Assembly (NCBI GenBank): GCA_024639405.1
Contig: JAHEIL010000001.1
Span: forward strand, 124,001 to 188,000
Origin: Crocinitomicaceae bacterium
GTDB taxonomy: Bacteria > Bacteroidota > Bacteroidia > Flavobacteriales_D > Crocinitomicaceae
DNA length: 64,000 bases
Direction: 5' to 3'
The notes below the pieces were generated by a model. The model was given only the letters and a program-made list of their open reading frames with translations, was not told the origin of the DNA and made no database searches. The position numbers and the translations under genes were made by a program. Below are positions 25,809 to 34,810 of the stretch, piece after piece. Positions within the stretch are counted from its first letter, which is position 1. The number at the start of each line of letters is the position of its first letter.

Positions 25809-27202
25809 TTAGTTTGATGCCCCTTCTCTAATAAATCTAAAACTGATTTAACAGGACTAAATGATTCGCTTGGAACTTCTACAAAAACGGTATTCCAAAA
25901 AGCCATTCCGCCGTTCCATAAACCAGGAAGTTCTATAAAACGAATTGGCACCCCATAGTGTTTTTTGTGAACTATAAAATAATTATTATCGTCTTTGTAG
26001 TTTGTTAGATCAATTTTAGTTCCGTATAAATCTTTTGTTGATAATGCAATCATCACAGGATTGAAATGAGAACTTTGAGCCATTAAATGGTATTGCTCAC
26101 CTTTTAAAGAAATTTGTGATTTTTCAACAATCTGCTTTGAAATCACTCTATTCGATTGCACCCAAAATGGTCCTCCACCTGGTTGCCCATCGTTTTTAAC
26201 CATTCCACAAATTCGAATCGGTCGATTCAATACCTCAATAATTTGTTCTTTATTTAAAATGCTTTGCATTTCTGTTGCATCCAACAAATGATACTGCTCA
26301 CAAAATTGCTTAAAACCTTCAAGTGTTGGATTTAAAACAATTTCTCGAGCTTCTTCTTTGAAACTATGAAGAATTCCACCCAACACTTTCAATGCATCTG
26401 TAGATGGTCCTGCAAACGCTTGGTGTTGAATGTTATCAATATTTTTGACAAAGATTACATCCTCGTCTATCTCATTTAATTGGTTGAGTAATGCACCATG
26501 TCCAGCAGGACGCGTAATGTACTCACCATTATCGTGCATTAGAACAGTTTTATCATTTTTAAAAGCAAAAGAATTCGTCGTTTTTTCTTGCTCTGAAAAC
26601 GCAACTTTTTTTATTGTAGAATCAACGAATTCTTGAATGGATTCTTTGATTTGATCTTCATATTCTGCTTGAATGGTAAAATAAAAAGAACAGTCTTTTT
26701 TTATTTCTTTCGATTGGATGATTAACTCTTGAAAAGGATTTAAACAAGTAGAATTATACACATGAAATGGAATTAATCCCTTTGGTAAAATTGCATAGTT
26801 AAAACCATCTTCAGTGAGTAAAAATGAAATAAACTCATGAATATCTTGCGTTTTGTTTTTTAAATTAGTTTGAAAAGCAATCGGTAAATAGTTGAAAAAA
26901 GCAAATTTTTCAATATTGTTAAAAAACTTCTCAACTAAACTTCGGTTTTCATCTGTTGGTTCAACTAAAAAATCTTGCAAGAATTGAAACATTCTAGATC
27001 CTGAACCAGATGCTGGTATAAAAAACCCAAGTTTTTTAATTGACTTTTCAAAAATATCTTTATAATTAGTTGCAGCATCATTTGTAACTTCTATAATTCC
27101 ATTTCCTAAAACGCAAGGAGCAACCAATTGAACTTCAGGGTTTTCTGAAAAAACCTTTAGTTTTTGTTCATTGATTCGTTGATTAATTGAAGTGCTTTGC
27201 AT
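25793..27202 (-). CDS. DUF4301 family protein, nucleotidyltransferase-like
   Basis: 469 residues, cytoplasmic. FFIPASGSGSRMFQFLQ near residue 79 has the spacing of the nucleotide-binding loop of sugar-nucleotide pyrophosphorylases, and ITRPAGHGALLNQLNEID plus IFVKNIDNI around 225-255 look like the substrate-side loops. GNGIIEV, ICGMVKNDGQPGGGPFWV and ELPGLWNGGMAFWNTVFVEV complete a conserved set typical of DUF4301, a Bacteroidota family without a proven reaction. I infer a nucleotidyltransferase fold. It stands alone, divergent from the methyltransferase (33 nt between start codons). Confidence 0.83.
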   Translation of the reverse strand: MQSTSINQRINEQKLKVFSENPEVQLVAPCVLGNGIIEVTNDAATNYKDIFEKSIKKLGFFIPASGSGSRMFQFLQDFLVEPTDENRSLVEKFFNNIEKFAFFNYLPIAFQTNLKNKTQDIHEFISFLLTEDGFNYAILPKGLIPFHVYNSTCLNPFQELIIQSKEIKKDCSFYFTIQAEYEDQIKESIQEFVDSTIKKVAFSEQEKTTNSFAFKNDKTVLMHDNGEYITRPAGHGALLNQLNEIDEDVIFVKNIDNIQHQAFAGPSTDALKVLGGILHSFKEEAREIVLNPTLEGFKQFCEQYHLLDATEMQSILNKEQIIEVLNRPIRICGMVKNDGQPGGGPFWVQSNRVISKQIVEKSQISLKGEQYHLMAQSSHFNPVMIALSTKDLYGTKIDLTNYKDDNNYFIVHKKHYGVPIRFIELPGLWNGGMAFWNTVFVEVPSESFSPVKSVLDLLEKGHQTNYNVI

Positions 27203-27230
27203 TTGTTTGATAAAAGATTTTGTTTCTTTG
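27203..27230 (+). promoter_or_regulatory. Promoter of the 27236 methyltransferase gene (TTG-N17-TTTCTTTG)
   Basis: TTG at 27203-27205, 17 nt, then TTTCTTTG (27223-27230), one mismatch to TAnnTTTG, 5 nt before the ATG at 27236. It supports that ATG over the in-frame ATG at 27197, which lies upstream of the promoter and inside the divergent gene. Confidence 0.5.
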
Positions 27231-27235
27231 CATTC

Positions 27236-28003
27236 ATGAATTCAGCGCTCGAATATATAAAATATATGTGGATTGCCAAAGGTCGACACGGTATTCATTC
27301 TCCTTATGTATATGATTTTTTAGACAATTGCCGATCAATTAAACGAGATGATTCGTTTCGAAATTCATTGAAAAATCTATACAAAACTATTCGCAACAGC
27401 ACTGAAATCATTACAATCGAAGATTTTGGAGTTGGTTCTAAAAAAATGAACAAGCAACGAAAAGTCTCAAATTTATTAAAAACAAGTTCTTCAAAAGGAA
27501 AATTTGGCACTTTGTTGTATCAATTAGCCAAACACTATAACATTGAAAACAGCTTAGAACTAGGGACTTCCATTGGAATCGGTGCAATACACTTAGCGAA
27601 AGGAAATCCTTTAGGAAACGTTATTACAGTTGAAGCTTGTTCTGCTACTCGCGCTGTTGCTTTGACCAATTTTGAAGGAATGCATTGCTCCAACATTAAG
27701 AGCATTAATAGCACTTTTGTTGATTTTTTCAAATCGTATTCAGGTGATAAATTTGATTTGGTATACATTGATGGTCACCACGATGGCACAGCACTCTTAA
27801 ACTATTTACATTCAGTTGAACCTTTTACTCACGATGAAACAATTTTTTTATTGGATGATATTCGCTGGAGCCAATCAATGTTAGATGCGTGGAATCAATT
27901 AAAAGAAGACGAAAAATACCACGTTTCAATCGATTTCTTTCGCATGGGAATGTTGGTCAAACGCCCCTGTCAACGAAAAGAAAATTTTACACTAAAACTT
28001 TAA
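27236..28003 (+). CDS. Class I SAM-dependent methyltransferase, O-methyltransferase-like
   Basis: 255 residues from ATG 27236. The SAM motif is NSLELGTSIGIGAIHLAKGN (about residue 104 on), followed by VITVEAC (acidic residue for the ribose), FDLVYIDGHHDG (post-II/metal-type motif) and FLLDDIRWS. This is the catechol O-methyltransferase-like fold. The N-terminal RHGIHSPYVYDFLDN segment is common to a group I have seen in Bacteroidota, of unknown substrate. Its stop shares TTAA (28000-28003) with the convergent anti-sigma gene. Confidence 0.83.
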   Translation: MNSALEYIKYMWIAKGRHGIHSPYVYDFLDNCRSIKRDDSFRNSLKNLYKTIRNSTEIITIEDFGVGSKKMNKQRKVSNLLKTSSSKGKFGTLLYQLAKHYNIENSLELGTSIGIGAIHLAKGNPLGNVITVEACSATRAVALTNFEGMHCSNIKSINSTFVDFFKSYSGDKFDLVYIDGHHDGTALLNYLHSVEPFTHDETIFLLDDIRWSQSMLDAWNQLKEDEKYHVSIDFFRMGMLVKRPCQRKENFTLKL

Positions 28004-28746
28004 TAAGTAGCACTTATTAAATTGATTATCATTTGATTGTTGTAAATAATAATTTGATCTTTATTGGCAACATTTTCTTTCTTCATTGTTTTACCCATCG
28101 GCTGATTTACAACTGCTTCTTCTTGAACAAAAGCATCAATAACCATCGGTTCATCGTTGATCGAATTATAATCACTTATTTCCACAACATCCATTTTTGC
28201 CAATTCCAAGGGTTGTATTGTTTCATTTACGGGAAGCGCTTTAGCTAATTTCAATGGAATTTCCTTTTCTAAACCAGAAATTGTTTCGCTGTTTTTAACC
28301 GACTTTTCTTTGTTATCAGTAATGTTTTCTGTATTTAAAGCTGCTACTTTAGTTAAGTTATTGGTGATTTTATCTGGTGCATTTAAAAAAGGAACCACCA
28401 ATAAAACCAGAACAATTAGCGCTGCAAGTTGAACTAAAGGTCGTTTGTAAAATTCTTTGTCAATTGGGTAAATAGTTCTTAGGATCGAATTGGACAAAGA
28501 CGCAGACTTTCCCATGGAATGCTTTTTCATAAATAAAGCATCCAAGGATTCTTTTGTTTGTTTTTTAGGCTCCAACTCACTTTTTTGTTGCAGTGTTGAC
28601 AACGTTTCAAACAACTGTTTCAATTGATTGAATTCATCTCTCGTTGTACACCAATCTTTCAATTCCAGCAATGCTTGTTCCGACAACTGGTCAAACGTAT
28701 TGTTTTCTATAATATCTTGAATTTTCTTTTCCATTTTATAATTCAA
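28000..28746 (-). CDS. Membrane-anchored anti-sigma-factor-like protein
   Basis: 248 residues with a cytoplasmic N-terminal region of about 100 residues, one transmembrane helix (PLVQLAALIVLVLLVVPFL, about 102-120) and a C-terminal extracytoplasmic tail rich in Lys, Glu and Val. That topology and its position directly after an ECF sigma factor gene, overlapping it by 11 bp, make it the likely anti-sigma factor. No zinc-binding HxxxCxxC motif is present, so it is not a ZAS-type protein. The start could be ATG 28746 or ATG 28734. It shares its stop region with the convergent methyltransferase. Confidence 0.78.
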   Translation of the reverse strand: MNYKMEKKIQDIIENNTFDQLSEQALLELKDWCTTRDEFNQLKQLFETLSTLQQKSELEPKKQTKESLDALFMKKHSMGKSASLSNSILRTIYPIDKEFYKRPLVQLAALIVLVLLVVPFLNAPDKITNNLTKVAALNTENITDNKEKSVKNSETISGLEKEIPLKLAKALPVNETIQPLELAKMDVVEISDYNSINDEPMVIDAFVQEEAVVNQPMGKTMKKENVANKDQIIIYNNQMIINLISATY

Positions 28747-29323
28747 TAGGATTAAATTCTTTTAAATTTTCTGCCATTTTCTTCGTTGCATTAAACAACC
28801 TTGACTTTACCGTTCCTTCATTAATTTCAATGATTTCAGCAATTTCTTTGATCGACAAACCATCTAAGTGCCTCATTTTAAACACAACTGCATGCTTTTC
28901 ATCCAACTCATTCAAACTCAACTCAAATGCTTGTAAAAAAAACTGGTCGTGTACTTCGTTGAAGACATTACTGGATTGATCGGAAAGCGTAAAATGTTGA
29001 TCCAAGCCATTTGAAGTTCCTTTTCGAACTTCCATTTTCTTGTATTCATTTTTACACATGTTATTTGCCACCGAATAAAACCAGGTTTTAAAATTTTTAG
29101 TCGTGTCAAATACTGTTGGATCTTTAATGATTTTCGCAAACAAATCATGCATAAAATCCTCCGCTTTTTCTCTGTCTCGCCACAACATTCGATTAAAATA
29201 ACTCAACATTAACGATGCATAGCGTTTATACAATTCATCAAACGCTCCTTTTTGTCCACCTGAAAGCTGGAGCATTAATTGCTCATCCGAAAATTCAGTA
29301 TATTTTGGACGAAAAAGACGCAT
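28736..29323 (-). CDS. ECF RNA polymerase sigma factor
   Basis: 195 residues. Region 2 spans about residues 25-95 (ELYKRYASLMLSYFNRMLW, then EKAEDFMHDLFAKII for -10 recognition and core binding). Region 4 spans about 130-185 (LDEKHAVVFKMRHLDGLSIK, then EIAEIIEINEGTVKSRL as the helix-turn-helix). There is no region 3 or 1, as expected for ECF. Its ATG begins directly after the stop codon of the secreted protein gene upstream, and it overlaps the anti-sigma-like gene downstream, so the three form one unit. Confidence 0.93.
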   Translation of the reverse strand: MRLFRPKYTEFSDEQLMLQLSGGQKGAFDELYKRYASLMLSYFNRMLWRDREKAEDFMHDLFAKIIKDPTVFDTTKNFKTWFYSVANNMCKNEYKKMEVRKGTSNGLDQHFTLSDQSSNVFNEVHDQFFLQAFELSLNELDEKHAVVFKMRHLDGLSIKEIAEIIEINEGTVKSRLFNATKKMAENLKEFNPIEL

Positions 29324-30427
29324 TTATTTCAATACTTGTTTTTTATTTGTGAGCAATGCAATTTGTTTCAATTCTCTCGAAAGGTCTTCCCTATTCGGAT
29401 TTTGTTTGGTCAACGAAAGTAAAATCGGTAAATAATTCGCTCCTAAGTTTTTATCAAAATTGTAATCCTTAGACTGGAGAACTTTTTTAGAAAAAACATG
29501 ATCCCAAAGTTTTAAATTATAGGTTGAACAAACCGATTCATCTTTAAAAGTTCTCTCATTCGTAAACGTTAAACCAACAGTTTTTAATTCCGTTAAGTTA
29601 AGCGTACTTAAATATTCTTTCGGCAATGTAAATGATAAGTAAAATGAGTGTTTGGCATTGATTTCAATCAGTTGTTTGAAATAATTTGTATTGATCAACG
29701 TTTGATTTGGCAAAAACAATCCTTTTTCTGTTACTTGCTTCCTGAATGTTGTGCTTCTTAAGTATTCAAGCGGAAGTACAAAAACATCTTGGCGCAAATT
29801 CAATTTATGTTGTGCATAATAACAAGCAAAAGCATCCTCAAAACTATGTACAATCAAAACTCCATTTTGAGCGACACTTTCCAATAAATCCGATGAATAA
29901 TCAATTTGAACCATTGACAACATCCCACCTTTCATCAACTTCTCAATTGCAATAAGCGCTTCTTTCTTTTTAGAAAGTAAACTGTACACTACAGCTAATT
30001 GTTGTTGTACTTCTAAATTCGTTGCTTGGATTTTTGCTGCTTTTTCAATGTATTTTAAGTTAGCAACATCATACGAACTTGCATAAAACTTCCAATAATT
30101 ATATTCAAAGGAATTCGGATTCTCACGGTACAAAACCCCAACGTATTGATTGATTTTAGCTTGATCCTCAACCGAAAGACTTCGCGAAGTTCTGTTCCAT
30201 TTTAACGTTGATTTCAAGAGATTTAATCCTTGTAAGGCTTGTGCTTTTTGATTGGTAGAAGTTGTTTTGGTTACTTCTTTCAATTCCTTTTTTTCGTCTT
30301 CAACAAGAGGAATCGATTCTATTGAATTCGTTGCTGGCGCATTCAATGTATTGCTATTAGTAATTTGAGCTTGAGCGAACAAACCAGAGAAAACAAAGGC
30401 AAAAAGAAAGAAAAGAAATGTTTTCAT
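29324..30427 (-). CDS. Secreted protein with a TPR-like segment, leader gene of the ECF operon
   Basis: 367 residues with a signal peptide (residues 1-20, cleavage near AQAQ). Residues about 120-165 have a tetratricopeptide-like pattern (YIEKAAKIQATNLEVQQQLA, then EALIAIEKLM). The second half (LIVHSFEDAFACYYAQHKLN, then LRQDVFVLP) faintly recalls the periplasmic part of DUF2723 membrane proteins; I would not name it on that. Its stop codon abuts the sigma-factor start with zero spacing, so translation is probably coupled. It may be a periplasmic sensor for the sigma/anti-sigma pair, which is inference. Confidence 0.72.
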   Translation of the reverse strand: MKTFLFFLFAFVFSGLFAQAQITNSNTLNAPATNSIESIPLVEDEKKELKEVTKTTSTNQKAQALQGLNLLKSTLKWNRTSRSLSVEDQAKINQYVGVLYRENPNSFEYNYWKFYASSYDVANLKYIEKAAKIQATNLEVQQQLAVVYSLLSKKKEALIAIEKLMKGGMLSMVQIDYSSDLLESVAQNGVLIVHSFEDAFACYYAQHKLNLRQDVFVLPLEYLRSTTFRKQVTEKGLFLPNQTLINTNYFKQLIEINAKHSFYLSFTLPKEYLSTLNLTELKTVGLTFTNERTFKDESVCSTYNLKLWDHVFSKKVLQSKDYNFDKNLGANYLPILLSLTKQNPNREDLSRELKQIALLTNKKQVLK

Positions 30428-30478
30428 TTTTATTTTTTTAGGCTGTACAACCTACTTTTCAAAAAGTTCAGAAAGGTA

Positions 30479-31153
30479 TTAAACTTCTGCTGCAAATAAA
30501 AATTTATTCGGAGATATTAAATCTGTTTTCACGGCATACATCACAATACCAGCCGTGTTTTTGACGCCTAATTTAGCCATGATATTTTTTCGATGTGTAT
30601 TAATTGTGTGATTACTTAAAAACAATTGTTCTGCAATTTGACCATTGGTCAATCCTTCAGCAATTAAAATGATAATTTCATTTTCACGTTCAGACAAAAT
30701 TACTGGTTCACACGAAAATGATTCAAAATCGATATCATTCACATCAATCGAAGCACGTTGAATGGTTTCTAAGATTTTACCACAGAAAAACTTGTGTCCT
30801 CTACCCGTTTCTTCTACTGCATTGATAATTTCACCTAAGTCGCAATCTTTTTTCACATAACTAATAACCCCGCTTCTCAAAGCATCTACTAACGTTTGTG
30901 CAGATTGTTCAGGAGTAATGGCAAGGATTTTTACATTTTTGTCTAGTGCTGTAATTTTTGGAATCACATCAATATCAAAACCAGCAGATGTATAATCAAT
31001 CACAACAACAGTAGCTGGAAAATTTTTGATTTGTTCTAATAATTCTTTTTTATCGCGCGCTTCTCCAACAATTTTGAAACCACCATTTGAATTCAGTATT
31101 GTACGAATCCCAACACGAACTAAATCATTACTATCAGCTAAAATGACATGCAT
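30479..31153 (-). CDS. LuxR/NarL-type response regulator
   Basis: 224 residues from ATG 31153; the in-frame ATG at 31177 lies within 3 nt of the promoter element and is rejected. An N-terminal receiver domain (1-125) has Asp8 in the acidic pocket and the probable phospho-acceptor Asp53 in VVVIDYTS, and ISYVKKD for the switch Lys. A C-terminal LuxR helix-turn-helix (about 155-215) reads LSERENEIIILIAEGLTNGQ followed by IAEQLFLSNHTINTHRKNI. No histidine kinase is adjacent, so it is an orphan here. It is separated from the secreted-protein gene by about 50 nt. Confidence 0.92.
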   Translation of the reverse strand: MHVILADSNDLVRVGIRTILNSNGGFKIVGEARDKKELLEQIKNFPATVVVIDYTSAGFDIDVIPKITALDKNVKILAITPEQSAQTLVDALRSGVISYVKKDCDLGEIINAVEETGRGHKFFCGKILETIQRASIDVNDIDFESFSCEPVILSERENEIIILIAEGLTNGQIAEQLFLSNHTINTHRKNIMAKLGVKNTAGIVMYAVKTDLISPNKFLFAAEV

Positions 31154-31179
31154 CTTATTTAGAATTATTTTAAACAAGG

Positions 31180-31187
31180 CAAATATA
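31180..31187 (-). promoter_or_regulatory. -7 element (TATATTTG) of the response-regulator gene
   Basis: Exact TAnnTTTG on the minus strand, 26 nt before ATG 31153. No TTG at a suitable distance upstream. Confidence 0.5.
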
Positions 31188-31236
31188 AAGAAGATTTAGT
31201 TACTAGCGTTTAAATTAAAATCATTTTTTTAAACAA

Positions 31237-31265
31237 AAAAGGCGCAATAACTAATTGCGCCTTTT
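31237..31265 (-). terminator. Terminator of glnN
   Basis: Perfect 11-bp stem AAAAGGCGCAA (31237-31247) and TTGCGCCTTTT (31255-31265) with a 7-nt loop, 21 nt after the glnN stop, followed on the minus strand by six T. It is the only clearly GC-rich stem nearby and could also work on the plus strand. Confidence 0.9.
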
Positions 31266-31286
31266 ATTTGATAATTTACTTTGTTA

Positions 31287-33473
31287 TTAACGTGTAAACA
31301 ACATCTCTCTGAATTTTGGCAATGGCCACATTTCATCATCAATTAATAATTCTAATTTATCAGCGTGATAACGAATTTCATCGAAATGAACTTTCACTGT
31401 ATCGCAATAAGCAATTGCTTTATCTTCAGCGTGCTCAATATTGTTGGCTACTTTACGTGCTTTCAACATTTCATCTGCACTAGCTTTCATTTTTGTTAAA
31501 TGATTACTGATTTTTTCAATCAACTCCATTTGAACAGCTGAAGCAGCTTTTCCAGCTTTTTCGCCTAAAATAGAAATGTGTCCTTGAATGTTTTGAATGA
31601 TTTTATTTTGGTAATCAACAACAGCAGGAACGATCATAGATTGAATTACATCTTCCATGATTCTCGCTTCGATTTGAATTTTCAAAATGTAGTTTTCGAA
31701 ATCAATTTCTTGACGAGCTTCTAATTCTCTTGGAGTCAATACATTTAAATCATTGAATAATTTTGCTACATTTTTATCGCTCCATACTTTCAATGCACGA
31801 GGTGTGTCTTTTAAGTTTTTCAAGCCTCTTTTTTCAGCATCTTTCACCCATTCATCACCATACCCATTTCCTTCGAAACGAATTTTCTTAGATTCTTTGA
31901 TGATTGCTTGTAATTCTTTCAAGATTGCTTCGTCTTTTGCTTCACCTTTATCAATGCGTTTGTCAACAGCGATTTTGAAAATTTTCAATTGTGTTGCCAT
32001 GATTGAATTCAAAACGATCATTGCAGAAGCACAGTTTGCAGAAGAACCAACAGCTCTAAACTCGAATTTATTTCCTGTAAAGGCGAATGGAGAAGTTCTG
32101 TTACGATCTGTATTGTCCAACATGATTTGTGGAATTTTACCGATGTTCAATTTCAACTCCGTTTTGTCTTCTGGTGTCATTTTACCAGCTTTCACATTTT
32201 TCTCGATATCATCTAATAATGAAGATAATTGAGAACCAATGAATGCAGAAATAATTGCTGGTGGCGCTTCGTTTGCTCCCAAACGGTGATCATTTCCTGC
32301 AGAAGCGATACACGCTCTTAAAATATCTGCATGGTCGTGAATCGCTTTAATTGTATTCACGAAGAATGTTAAGAATTGTAAGTTTGTTTTAGGATTTTTA
32401 CCTGGTGCTAATAAATTCACTCCTGTATTTGTTCCCAACGACCAGTTATTGTGTTTACCAGAACCGTTTACTCCTGCAAATGGTTTTTCGTGCAACAATA
32501 CTCTGAAATCATGTTTACGTGCAATTTTCTCCATTAAGTCCATTAACAATAAGTTATGGTCGTTGGCTAAATTACACTCTTCAAACATTGGCGCACATTC
32601 AAACTGATTTGGTGCAACTTCATTATGACGTGTTGTAACTGGAATACCTAATAAGATTGCTTCCGTTTCAAATTCACGCATGAATGCTGTAACACGATCA
32701 GGAATTGAACCAAAATAATGATCTTCTAATTGTTGCCCTTTAGCAGCAGCGTGACCAAATAATGCTCTTCCAGTCATCATTAAATCTGGACGTGCATTGA
32801 ACAATGCTTGATCAATTAAGAAATATTCTTGTTCCCAACCTAAGGTTGCGTTCACTTTTGTTACGTTTTTATCGAAGTATTGACAAACTTCAACTGCTGC
32901 TTGATCAACTGCATGCAATGCTTTTAATAAAGGCATTTTAAAATCCAACGATTCACCTGTGTAAGAAATGAAGATTGTTGGAATGCACAATGTTTTACCA
33001 ATAACAAATGCCGGAGAAGATGGATCCCAAGCAGTATAACCTCTTGCTTCAAAAGTGTTTCTAATTCCACCATTTGGGAAAGAAGAAGCATCTGGTTCTT
33101 GTTGTACTAATAAATCTCCGTCAAAACGCTCGATTGCTTTTCCTGGACCGATTGGTTTGAAAAAAGCATCGTGTTTTTCAGCAGTTGCTCCAGTTAATGG
33201 CTGAAACCAATGCGTATAATGTGTTGCACCTTTTGTCAAAGCCCAATCTTTCATTGCCGAAGCAACTTGATCTGCCATTTTTCGATCCAAACGTGTTCCG
33301 TTTTGAATTGATTCAACCATTGATTTAAATGCTTCAGATGGTAAATACTCACGCATTACCTCCATGTGGAAAACATTTTTACCAAATAATTCTGAAACAC
33401 GACCATCAAACTCAATGTGTTTTGGAGTTCGATTTAATACATCTTGATACGCTTGTTGTCTTTTTGATGCCAT
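31287..33473 (-). CDS. glnN: Glutamine synthetase type III
   Basis: 728 residues, the length of GSIII, which is far longer than GSI (about 470). Characteristic blocks are the N-terminal TPKHIEFDGRVSELFGKNVF, then TKGATHYTHWFQPLTGATAE, DASSFPNGGIRNTFEARGYT, LGWEQEYFLID for the metal-ligating Glu, and NEVAPNQFECAPMFEECN, with NGSGKHNNWS for the ammonium/glutamate site. GSIII is the main ammonium-assimilating enzyme of many Bacteroidota and condenses glutamate and ammonium using ATP as a dodecamer. It is monocistronic, with its own promoter and terminator. No PII or amtB gene is adjacent. Confidence 0.96.
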   Translation of the reverse strand: MASKRQQAYQDVLNRTPKHIEFDGRVSELFGKNVFHMEVMREYLPSEAFKSMVESIQNGTRLDRKMADQVASAMKDWALTKGATHYTHWFQPLTGATAEKHDAFFKPIGPGKAIERFDGDLLVQQEPDASSFPNGGIRNTFEARGYTAWDPSSPAFVIGKTLCIPTIFISYTGESLDFKMPLLKALHAVDQAAVEVCQYFDKNVTKVNATLGWEQEYFLIDQALFNARPDLMMTGRALFGHAAAKGQQLEDHYFGSIPDRVTAFMREFETEAILLGIPVTTRHNEVAPNQFECAPMFEECNLANDHNLLLMDLMEKIARKHDFRVLLHEKPFAGVNGSGKHNNWSLGTNTGVNLLAPGKNPKTNLQFLTFFVNTIKAIHDHADILRACIASAGNDHRLGANEAPPAIISAFIGSQLSSLLDDIEKNVKAGKMTPEDKTELKLNIGKIPQIMLDNTDRNRTSPFAFTGNKFEFRAVGSSANCASAMIVLNSIMATQLKIFKIAVDKRIDKGEAKDEAILKELQAIIKESKKIRFEGNGYGDEWVKDAEKRGLKNLKDTPRALKVWSDKNVAKLFNDLNVLTPRELEARQEIDFENYILKIQIEARIMEDVIQSMIVPAVVDYQNKIIQNIQGHISILGEKAGKAASAVQMELIEKISNHLTKMKASADEMLKARKVANNIEHAEDKAIAYCDTVKVHFDEIRYHADKLELLIDDEMWPLPKFREMLFTR

Positions 33474-33499
33474 AACTAAAGAAAAATTTAATTTTTTTA

Positions 33500-33507
33500 C
33501 AAATTTA
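33500..33507 (-). promoter_or_regulatory. -7 element (TAAATTTG) of glnN
   Basis: Exact TAnnTTTG on the minus strand, 26 nt upstream of the glnN ATG. The rest of the 218-nt gap to dnaX is A/T-rich, with T tracts and no obvious operator or -33 TTG. Confidence 0.5.
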
Positions 33508-33691
33508 TGTATTTTTTTGAGTCATTTTGATAAAAAAATTGATTTTTTTCAGACTTACCCCCTATTTTTTAATGCAAAATTCAAAAAAACTTAATTTTAA
33601 CTTTAAAAACGGGCTGTTTTCACAAAAAAATAAGTTTTGAACAATTTATATTTTATAATTGGAAATTGAAATCAAACCATTAACTTTGTTT

Positions 33692-34810
33692 TCAATGAGT
33701 GAATTTATTGTATCAGCCAGAAAATATAGACCGCAAACCTTCGACACAGTTGTTGGTCAACACGCTATTACTTCTACATTAAAAAATGCAATAAAGACCG
33801 ATCACTTGGCTCAAGCGTTTTTATTTTGTGGATCTAGAGGAGTTGGTAAAACAACCTCTGCTCGAATTTTAGCTAAAACAATCAACTGTTTTAACCGATC
33901 AGAAAATATTGAAGCGTGCGACCAATGCGATTCTTGCCAATCTTTTAACACTGGTAATTCATTAAATGTTTATGAATTAGATGCAGCCTCTAACAATTCA
34001 GTTGACGATATTCGCAACCTGATAGACCAAGTTCGCATTGCACCACAATTAGGAAATTACAAGGTTTACATTATTGATGAGGTACACATGTTATCCAATG
34101 CTGCATTCAATGCTTTTTTAAAAACGTTGGAAGAACCACCAAAGCATGCGATTTTCATTTTAGCTACAACTGAAAAACACAAAATCATTCCTACAATTCT
34201 TTCTCGTTGTCAAATTTTTGATTTTAATAGAATCAAAGTAAAAGACATAGCAGATCATTTAGGAAGTATTGCTACTAAAGAAGGAATCACTGCAGAACCA
34301 GAAGCGCTGCATTTAATTGCACAAAAAGCTGATGGCGCATTGCGTGATGCATTATCAATATTTGATCAAATTGTAACGTTTGTTGGAACGAATTTAAGTT
34401 ATAAAAGTGTGATTGAGAATTTAAACATTCTTGATTATGATTATTACTTCCGTATTATTGAAAGCACTCAAAAAGAAGACATTCCTTCTGCGCTATTATT
34501 GTTAAATGATGTTTACGAAAAAGGATTTGATGGACACAACTTTATTGTTGGATTGGCTGATCACTACCGTAACTTGTTAATTTGTAAGGATACACGCACG
34601 GCTAAATTATTAGAAGTTGGTGAATCTTTGGAACAACGCTACATCGAACAATCAAAAGAATTAGATGGTCACTTAATTTTACGTGCATTGGCAGTTTTAA
34701 GTAAAACAGATGTTGATTACAAAGCTTCTAAAAACCAACGCCTATTGGTTGAAATGGCCTTGATGCAACTGTGTTCTTTATTGCAAGAGCAAGAAAAAAA
34801 AAAGGACTGA
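33692..34810 (+). CDS. dnaX: DNA polymerase III subunit gamma/tau, zero-frame product
   Basis: 372 residues from ATG 33692; a TTG start at 33659 would add 11 residues but gives a non-family N-terminus. It is the clamp-loader ATPase: Walker A in GSRGVGKTT (47-55), zinc cysteines 65, 75, 78 and 81, Walker B DEVH (128-131) and sensor SRC (170-172). Domain III ends in a Gln/Glu/Lys-rich stretch, and the frame stops at TGA 34808 just after ten A. The usual C-terminal domain lies downstream in the -1 frame (34771-35421). So the zero frame gives a gamma-like short form and a -1 shift would give a 576-residue tau-like form. Confidence 0.92.
   Translation, partial: SMSEFIVSARKYRPQTFDTVVGQHAITSTLKNAIKTDHLAQAFLFCGSRGVGKTTSARILAKTINCFNRSENIEACDQCDSCQSFNTGNSLNVYELDAASNNSVDDIRNLIDQVRIAPQLGNYKVYIIDEVHMLSNAAFNAFLKTLEEPPKHAIFILATTEKHKIIPTILSRCQIFDFNRIKVKDIADHLGSIATKEGITAEPEALHLIAQKADGALRDALSIFDQIVTFVGTNLSYKSVIENLNILDYDYYFRIIESTQKEDIPSALLLLNDVYEKGFDGHNFIVGLADHYRNLLICKDTRTAKLLEVGESLEQRYIEQSKELDGHLILRALAVLSKTDVDYKASKNQRLLVEMALMQLCSLLQEQEKKKD

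Noticed and set aside
31753-32232. 159-codon open frame opposite glnN
   Set aside because: Antisense to conserved glutamine synthetase sequence; no promoter and no recognisable product.
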